The notes under the pieces are model-generated. The model saw only the letters and a program-made list of their open reading frames with translations. It was not told where the DNA came from and did not search any database. DNA of 64,000 nt, taken from Bacteroidales bacterium. GTDB lineage: Bacteria; Bacteroidota; Bacteroidia; Bacteroidales; Muribaculaceae. Positions 59,056-64,000 of the stretch are shown here, in pieces. The DNA is taken from NCBI GenBank assembly GCA_004557565.1, contig SFGS01000020.1, positions 10,041 through 74,040 of the forward strand, in the 5' to 3' direction. Position numbers and translations under genes: made by a program. How positions within the stretch are numbered: the first letter of the stretch is position 1; every line of letters starts with the position of its first letter.

Positions 59056-61386
59056 ATGGAACAAAAGAAAATCACATTCAACCGCGATTTGAACAAGGCG
59101 ATGAAATACGCCTCTCAAAAAGCGCTGGTGGAAAATAGCGATTTTATCACTCCGGAGCATTTGCTCTACGGCATGATGACGCTGCCACAGATGCAAGACT
59201 TGATGTGGTCGTGCAACGAAGCCTTCGACCTCGACAATTTTTTGGATGAACTCGATGAACACATTGAGGAATCGACGAAAGACGACTCGAAAGGCGCGAA
59301 ACCCAACGACATTTGCGAGCCTTCCTTCCAGTTGCAGCAGGTTTTCACCGATGCCGTGCGCCAGGCCATCATGGCTGAGCGCAAAGCCATAGATATGCCA
59401 ATGGCAATCAACGCCATTCTCTGCCTTGAGAATTCATGGGCGGCATATCTGCTTCGCAAGCACGCCAATGTGGAAGACTTTGAGATTATGACTGCGACCG
59501 AAATTCATTTTCACGAACGCTCCACAGGTGTAGAAGAAGACGACGACCAATATTCAAACGGTGAAGGTGATAATCCATTTGGACTTTTCGACGATGACGA
59601 CGAGGATCTGCTGTTTGGCGATGAGGACGACTTCTCAAGCCCCTCCCACAAAAACGACAAGTGGAAAAAATATGTGACATGCATCAATGAGCACCTCGCT
59701 GAGAAAAATCCGCTCATTGGCAGAGAGAAAGAACTCGACCGCACCATACAGGTGCTGTGCCGAAAAGACAAGAACAATCCTCTACACATCGGCGAGCCGG
59801 GCGTAGGTAAAACTGCGCTGGTATATGGCGTGGCGCGCCGTATTGAGGAAGGTAAAGTACCCGACCGACTGAAAGGGTGCAACATCTACCAGCTCGACAT
59901 GGGCACGCTGCTGGCTGGCACTCGCTTCCGTGGCGACATGGAGCAGCGATTGAAGCAAATTATGGAGGGTGTGACAAGTGAGGCACACTGCATCATCTAT
60001 CTCGACGAGATTCACAACATCGTAGGGGCAGGAAAAGGTGCAGAGGGTGGCAGCGATGTGTCGGACTTGCTGAAACCTTACCTCGACGACGACCGAATCA
60101 GGGTGATAGGTGCCACCACCTACACCGAATATAATAAGAATTTCACCCGCAGCGTTGGTATGATTCGCCGCTTCCAGACCATTGATGTGGAAGAGCCAAG
60201 CATCGACGAGGCTATCCACATCTTAAAGAGTCTGAAGCCCATCTACGAGAAGTATCATCATGTGAAATACGATGCCGCCGCCATTGAATATGCAGTGACA
60301 TCGAGCGCAAAATTTATCACCGACCGCTTCTTGCCCGACAAGGCCATCGACATCATCGATGAAGTCGGGGCGCAAGCCGAGATGGAGGGGAAAAAGTACA
60401 AGAAAATCGGCAAAAAACAAATTGCCGAGGTGCTGGCGAAAGTGGCGAAAATCGACGCGCTTGCCATCAAGCAAGACGACAACAAGAACCTCGCATCGCT
60501 CGAAAGTCGCATGAAAGACGTGATTTACGGTCAAGACCGCGCTATCCAAACCGTGGTGGAAGCCGTGCAACTCTCCAAGGCTGGACTTACCGACGAAAAC
60601 AAGCCGCTGGCAAGTCTGCTGTTCGTGGGTCCCACAGGCGTGGGCAAAACCGAAGTGGCGAAAATGCTGGCGCAGGAGCTGGGCGTGAAACTCGTGCGCT
60701 TCGACATGAGCGAATATGTGGAGAAGCACACAGTGGCAAAACTGATTGGCGCACCTGCTGGCTATGTGGGCTACGACGACGGTGGCTTGCTCACCGATGC
60801 CGTGCGTAAATCACCCGACTGCGTGCTCCTGCTCGACGAAATTGAGAAAGCGCACTCCGACATCTTCAACATTCTGCTACAGGTGATGGACTACGGTGTG
60901 CTCACCGACAGCAAGGGCCGCAAGGCGCATTTCAAGAATGTAATTCTGATTATGACCAGCAACGCCGGCGCACAATACGCCTCACAGCCAAGCGTGGGAT
61001 TCGCTTCCACAGCCACTGCTGGCAGTGCCATGCTCAAGCAGGTGAAGCACACATTCAAGCCCGAATTTATCAACCGCCTCAACGAGATTGTGGTGTTTAA
61101 CGATATGGACGAGCAGATGGCGAAACTCATTCTTGGCAAGAAATTGCGTGAACTCAACGCCAAACTGGCAGCGAAATCGGTAAGCATCACGCTCACCGAC
61201 GAAGCACACCAGCATCTGCTCAAGAGCGGTTACTCGAAGGAGTACGGCGCACGCGAAATGGACCGTGTGATACAGCAGCAACTCAAAACCATGCTCATGC
61301 GTGAAATTCTATTCGGCAAACTGAAAAAAGGCGGCGAAGCCACTGTGGATTTGCAAAACGGCACATTAACTATCAAGCAATCATAA
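59056..61386 (+). CDS. clpA: ATP-dependent Clp protease ATPase ClpA
   Basis: A 776-residue two-ring AAA+ unfoldase. Clp_N repeats (about 1-150), then an acidic linker (FDDDDEDLLFGDEDDF, 178-193) longer than in E. coli. First Walker A GEPGVGKT (246-253), pore loop GTLLAGTRFRGDMEQRL, second Walker A GPTGVGKT (about 525) and the second pore loop KLIGAPAGYVGYDDGG. The ClpP-docking loop appears as VGF (about 646-648) in place of IGL/IGF. With ClpS and Aat it forms the bacterial N-degron route; ClpP must be encoded elsewhere. Confidence 0.96.
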   Translation: MEQKKITFNRDLNKAMKYASQKALVENSDFITPEHLLYGMMTLPQMQDLMWSCNEAFDLDNFLDELDEHIEESTKDDSKGAKPNDICEPSFQLQQVFTDAVRQAIMAERKAIDMPMAINAILCLENSWAAYLLRKHANVEDFEIMTATEIHFHERSTGVEEDDDQYSNGEGDNPFGLFDDDDEDLLFGDEDDFSSPSHKNDKWKKYVTCINEHLAEKNPLIGREKELDRTIQVLCRKDKNNPLHIGEPGVGKTALVYGVARRIEEGKVPDRLKGCNIYQLDMGTLLAGTRFRGDMEQRLKQIMEGVTSEAHCIIYLDEIHNIVGAGKGAEGGSDVSDLLKPYLDDDRIRVIGATTYTEYNKNFTRSVGMIRRFQTIDVEEPSIDEAIHILKSLKPIYEKYHHVKYDAAAIEYAVTSSAKFITDRFLPDKAIDIIDEVGAQAEMEGKKYKKIGKKQIAEVLAKVAKIDALAIKQDDNKNLASLESRMKDVIYGQDRAIQTVVEAVQLSKAGLTDENKPLASLLFVGPTGVGKTEVAKMLAQELGVKLVRFDMSEYVEKHTVAKLIGAPAGYVGYDDGGLLTDAVRKSPDCVLLLDEIEKAHSDIFNILLQVMDYGVLTDSKGRKAHFKNVILIMTSNAGAQYASQPSVGFASTATAGSAMLKQVKHTFKPEFINRLNEIVVFNDMDEQMAKLILGKKLRELNAKLAAKSVSITLTDEAHQHLLKSGYSKEYGAREMDRVIQQQLKTMLMREILFGKLKKGGEATVDLQNGTLTIKQS

Positions 61387-61394
61387 TTCTAACT

Positions 61395-62075
61395 ATGGTT
61401 TTTCAACTCGACGACGACGATATTTGGTTTCCAGAGCCCATATTCGGTGAAGACGATGGATTGCTGGCTGTGGGCGGTGATTTGAGCACAGAGCGACTCA
61501 TCATGGCTTATTCCAACGGCATTTTCCCCTGGTATCCCTACGATGCCGACTGCCCTATCATGTGGTATTGCCCACTGAAGCGATTTGTGATTTTCCCTGA
61601 CGAGATTCACATTTCGCACTCGATGCGCACGCTCTTAAACAAACACACCTACCGTGTGACGTGGGATAAGGATTTTGATGGCGTGATTCATGGCTGTGCC
61701 ACGGTTTCGCAACGCAACGTGACCGAAGGCGCATGGCTCGGCGATGATATGATTGAGGCTTACACACGCTTGCACCGCGAGGGCATCACCCACAGCGTGG
61801 AAGTGTGGGACGGCGATAGACTGGTGGGCGGACTGTATGGCGAGAGAATAGGCAACGCCTTCTGTGGCGAGAGCATGTTCTCGCTCGTGCCCAGCGCATC
61901 AAAACTGGCGCTCATCTACCTTGCACGAAAAATGCAAGCCGAGGGCGTGGCAATCATCGACTGCCAGTTCGAAACACCCCACCTCGCATCAATGGGCGGC
62001 AAATTCATCACCTACAACCACTACATGACCCTCCTAACCGGCCACGAATACACCACCCTCGACCTCGACGACTAA
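61395..62075 (+). CDS. aat: Leucyl/phenylalanyl-tRNA-protein transferase
   Basis: A 226-residue enzyme that adds Leu or Phe from aminoacyl-tRNA to proteins with N-terminal Arg or Lys, making them ClpS substrates. WFPEPIFGEDDGLLAVGGDLS, NGIFPWYPYDADCPIMWYCP, TYRVTWDKDFDGVIHGCATV, EGAWLGDDMIEAYTRLHREGITHSVEVW-type core and GESMFSLVPSASKLALIYLA identify it. It follows clpA after 8 bp, so the pathway's substrate-maker, adaptor and unfoldase are in one operon. Confidence 0.96.
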   Translation: MVFQLDDDDIWFPEPIFGEDDGLLAVGGDLSTERLIMAYSNGIFPWYPYDADCPIMWYCPLKRFVIFPDEIHISHSMRTLLNKHTYRVTWDKDFDGVIHGCATVSQRNVTEGAWLGDDMIEAYTRLHREGITHSVEVWDGDRLVGGLYGERIGNAFCGESMFSLVPSASKLALIYLARKMQAEGVAIIDCQFETPHLASMGGKFITYNHYMTLLTGHEYTTLDLDD

Positions 62076-62136
62076 CCACCCCCACCCCAAAAAAGGCAGA
62101 AAGTTATAAACTATCCGAGTGCTCCGAGTACGAATC

Positions 62137-62281
62137 AGTGGAAAATTTGTGGGGATAAATTATGCAATGTTGCCGAATTGTGAATGGAATAAAAAACAAA
62201 AACATAAAAAACAGCCTTGGAGCAATGTGGAATGCTTCGCATTTGGCGGTGCGACTGTGCGCTTTGCGTCATTGGAAACGA
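62137..62281. repeat. Dispersed repeat, copy 1 (145 bp)
   Basis: Starts CAGTGGAAAATTTGTGGGG and ends CATTGGAAACGA. It is about 85% identical to 63814-63959 in the same orientation. The longest shared block is GCTTCGCATTTGGCGGTGCG and what follows, to GTCATTGG. The 744-bp gap 62076-62819 holds this copy, an inverted partial copy and a GC-rich CCCTCGCTGGGGAGGG fold near 62545; no gene is seen. Confidence 0.8.
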
Positions 62282-62631
62282 TGATGATAAAATGATTTCT
62301 TGGTAAAAAAAAGCAAATTTCTCAAAACGATAACTAACATTTGGGTAGGGGCGTGATATTACACATCCGCCTACAATCAATATAACACATTGAATATAAT
62401 CATTTTATACAAACGCAATTATCGTATTCCACCACGCATAACGCATTCTGGGCTCTTTTTATTAGCGTTTTCGGATAATCTGATTTCTGAAGATTGGTTT
62501 TTCGCCGAAGGCGAGCTGTTTTTATCCTTTTGGCGATGCCACCGCCCTCGCTGGGGAGGGCGGCGTTGGTGCTGTGGTGTGGCTGATTCAAGCCTCGGCT
62601 TGAAATCAGACATACCACAGCACTAACGACA

Positions 62632-62680
62632 GGTGCGAAGCACTGGCATTGCCAAAAGGCTGTTTTTTATGTTTTTGTTT
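62632..62680. repeat. Dispersed repeat, partial inverted copy
   Basis: The 25 bp at 62656-62680 are the exact complement of 62194-62218 in copy 1. The adjacent GGTGCGAAGCAC part (62632 on) also matches copy 1 in inverse with several changes. Together the two bound a 487-bp segment. Confidence 0.75.
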
Positions 62681-62819
62681 CAGTCCCCCAGTATTTTTCC
62701 ACTGAACTCAGAGTACTCAGTGGCCCCGATGGTTCACACATCTAAAAATGACAAATGCCGTCACCCCCAAAGAGGGATAACGGCTATGCGTTGTCAGATT
62801 GCGTGTAGCAAGTATCTAA

Positions 62820-62972
62820 TTACTTGTAAACGCTGTCGCTAACAGTGAGGCTGTAACGACCCTTAGCACGACGACGTGCGAGGACCTTGCGGCCATCAGC
62901 AGTTTTCATACGATGACGGAAACCATGCTTGTTAGCTTTCTTTCTGTTTGATGGTTGGAATGTTCTTTTCAT
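62820..62972 (-). CDS. rpmH: Ribosomal protein L34
   Basis: A 50-residue basic protein of the large ribosomal subunit, too short for many ORF listings. It reads MKRTFQPSNRKKANKHGFRH, then RMKTADGRKVLARRRAKGRY and SLTVSDSVYK. The MKRTFQPSxRKRxxxHGFRxRM and RRRxKGR patterns are diagnostic. Divergent from efp, with a perfect promoter. Confidence 0.97.
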   Translation of the reverse strand: MKRTFQPSNRKKANKHGFRHRMKTADGRKVLARRRAKGRYSLTVSDSVYK

Positions 62973-63018
62973 CTTTATTTTAATTTTATTTTGTTAGCAC
63001 TTATGCAAATTGCGACTG

Positions 63019-63049
63019 CAAAATTAGTCACTTTTTTGAAAATAAACAA
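63019..63049 (-). promoter_or_regulatory. Promoter of rpmH
   Basis: TTG (63049-63047, minus), 20 bp, TAATTTTG (63026-63019). The start near 63014 gives a leader of about 41 nt. Confidence 0.75.
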
Positions 63050-63077
63050 GTAAGTGAGTGATTTTTAATGTAAACTT

Positions 63078-63109
63078 TTTGCACTTTTTACACAATTAGC
63101 GTAATTTTG
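63078..63109 (+). promoter_or_regulatory. Promoter of efp
   Basis: TTTG (63078-63081), 20 bp, TAATTTTG (63102-63109). The start near 63114 gives a leader of about 50 nt before the ATG at 63164. Confidence 0.75.
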
Positions 63110-63163
63110 CAGTGAAATTTAATTTGAACAATAATTTCTAAACAAAAATATTCAAAAAAATTT

Positions 63164-63727
63164 ATGATTAACGCTCAAGACATTAAAAACGGTGTATGTA
63201 TCCGTTTGGACAACCAGCTTTATTTTTGCATTGAATTCTTGCACGTAAAACCAGGCAAGGGTAACACTTTCATGCGCACTAAGCTGAAAAACGTTGTTGA
63301 CGGTCGCGTACTTGAACGCCGTTTCAACATTGGTGAAAAACTCGAAGACGTTCGTGTAGAACGCCGTCCTTACCAGTACCTTTACATGGACGGTGACGAC
63401 GCAATTTTCATGAACCAAGAAACTTTCGACCAAATTCCTATTAATAAGGAAATCGTGAGCGGTTCTGCTTTCATGAAGGAAGGCGACGTTGTAGATGTTG
63501 TTACCGACGCTTCTACCGAATCAGTGCTCTACGCTGAAATGCCTATCAAGACTGTGCTTGAAGTGACCTACACCGAACCAGGTGTGAAGGGCGACACTGC
63601 AACCAACACTCTCAAGCCTGCAACCGTAGAATCAGGTGCAGAAGTGCGCGTTCCTTTGTTTATCAACGTGGGTGAAAAGATTGAAATCGACACTCGCGAC
63701 GGTAGCTATGTAGGCCGCGTTCGCTAA
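63164..63727 (+). CDS. efp: Elongation factor P
   Basis: A 187-residue translation factor that relieves ribosome stalling at polyproline. Domain I has the decoding loop HVKPGKGNTFMRTKLKN with the tip Lys after PG, followed by VDGRVLERRFNIGEKLEDVRVERR-type pattern. Domains II and III follow, with MNQETFDQIPI, VTYTEPGVKGDTATN and VGEKIEIDTRDGSYVGRV. Complete and of normal length. The enzyme that modifies the tip Lys, if any, is not in the window. Confidence 0.97.
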   Translation: MINAQDIKNGVCIRLDNQLYFCIEFLHVKPGKGNTFMRTKLKNVVDGRVLERRFNIGEKLEDVRVERRPYQYLYMDGDDAIFMNQETFDQIPINKEIVSGSAFMKEGDVVDVVTDASTESVLYAEMPIKTVLEVTYTEPGVKGDTATNTLKPATVESGAEVRVPLFINVGEKIEIDTRDGSYVGRVR

Positions 63728-63754
63728 TCACAGCACTACAATCACAAAAAATAA

Positions 63755-63795
63755 TGGCAGCATTCTCACCACCGAGAATGCTGCCAATTTTTTAT
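63755..63795 (+). terminator. Terminator of efp
   Basis: TGGCAGCATTCTC (63755-63767) pairs perfectly with GAGAATGCTGCCA (63774-63786) around a 6-nt loop. ATTTTTTAT follows. Classic intrinsic terminator 28 bp after the stop. Confidence 0.92.
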
Positions 63796-63813
63796 CTATT
63801 GTGAAAAACGGCT

Positions 63814-63959
63814 CAGTGGGAAATTTCTGGGTATAGATTATGTACTATTGCCGAATCGTGAATGAAATCAAAAACAAAAACATAAAAAACAGCCTTGGGG
63901 AAAAGTGGAATGCTTCGCATTTGGCGGTGCGACTGTGCGCTTTGCGTCATTGGAAACGA
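63814..63959. repeat. Dispersed repeat, copy 2 (146 bp)
   Basis: Direct copy of 62137-62281. Both contain AACATAAAAAACAGCCTTGG and GCTTCGCATTTGGCGGTGCG blocks. The last 40 bp of the window show no gene. Confidence 0.8.
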
Positions 63960-64000
63960 GTTTCCATGCCGCCAACCACACAATCCCTCCGCCACCCTCT

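Noticed and set aside
62135..62380. Short frames in both copies of the dispersed repeat (also 63813-63995) with a shared SFPMTQSAQSHRQMRSIP segment
   Set aside because: Conservation follows from DNA-level repetition; no start context, signal or family supports translation.
1..64000. tRNA, rRNA or replication origin
   Set aside because: No cloverleaf, rRNA core segment or DnaA-box cluster was recognised; rpmH is sometimes near oriC but no dnaA or box cluster is here.

Overview
The window is chromosomal DNA from a member of the Bacteroidales (Bacteroidota), probably of the Prevotellaceae/Muribaculaceae type; the family cannot be settled from the sequence alone. The evidence is Bacteroidota-type promoters (TTG, about 20 bp, TAnnTTTG), a type IX secretion sorting domain, DUF3575/DUF6562 fimbrillin-like lipoproteins, a fused nuoCD, the atpDC-BEFHAG gene order, and a complex I lacking NuoEFG.

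Layout. 1-5.9 kb (minus): a partial N-acetylmuramoyl-L-alanine amidase, a TolB-like propeller protein, and a three-gene fimbrillin-like surface operon. 6.0-23.7 kb (minus): one co-directional run of energy genes, nuoA-B-CD-H, then the complete F1Fo ATP synthase operon, then nuoI-J-K-L-M-N. 23.7-27.2 kb: an AT-rich patch with a folded repeat, orphan secreted proteins and a frameshifted RHS-tip protein with a zincin-like motif. 27.5-33.2 kb (plus): a TonB-dependent receptor followed by four paralogous two-domain lipoproteins. 33.4-41.4 kb (plus): the most unusual locus, four genes behind a long structured-looking leader: a large TPR/membrane protein with a possible degenerate J-like start, a membrane-anchored protein ending in a GrpE-like head, a divergent Hsp70, and a protein-kinase/AAA+ fusion. 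41.4-43.4 kb: a MITE-like element and an AAA_14/DUF4143 ATPase inserted at the 3' end of a nitronate-monooxygenase-like gene, leaving a duplicated gene end. 43.4-46.1 kb: the oxidoreductase, an acyltransferase and a NUDIX hydrolase. 46.2-54.4 kb: a T9SS cargo protein and a giant alpha-2-macroglobulin-like protein. 54.6-55.7 kb: an ECF sigma factor with a membrane partner. 55.8-62.1 kb (plus): GDP-fucose synthesis (gmd, fcl) split by a four-helix-bundle gene between inverted repeat arrays, then the N-degron pathway (clpS, clpA, aat). 62.8-63.7 kb: divergent rpmH and efp among dispersed repeats.

How the parts work together. Complex I and ATP synthase are interleaved in one presumptive transcription unit, which would couple synthesis of the proton pump and the proton-driven enzyme. 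The Hsp70 locus carries parts resembling a chaperone cycle (Hsp70, exchange-factor-like head, AAA+ motor, possible J-like protein), two of them membrane-anchored and one fused to a kinase domain. This suggests a membrane-tethered, signal-responsive protein-remodelling machine. That role is an inference. Intergenic regions hold several families of short arrays, palindromes and MITE-like elements, two of which flank cassette-like single genes.
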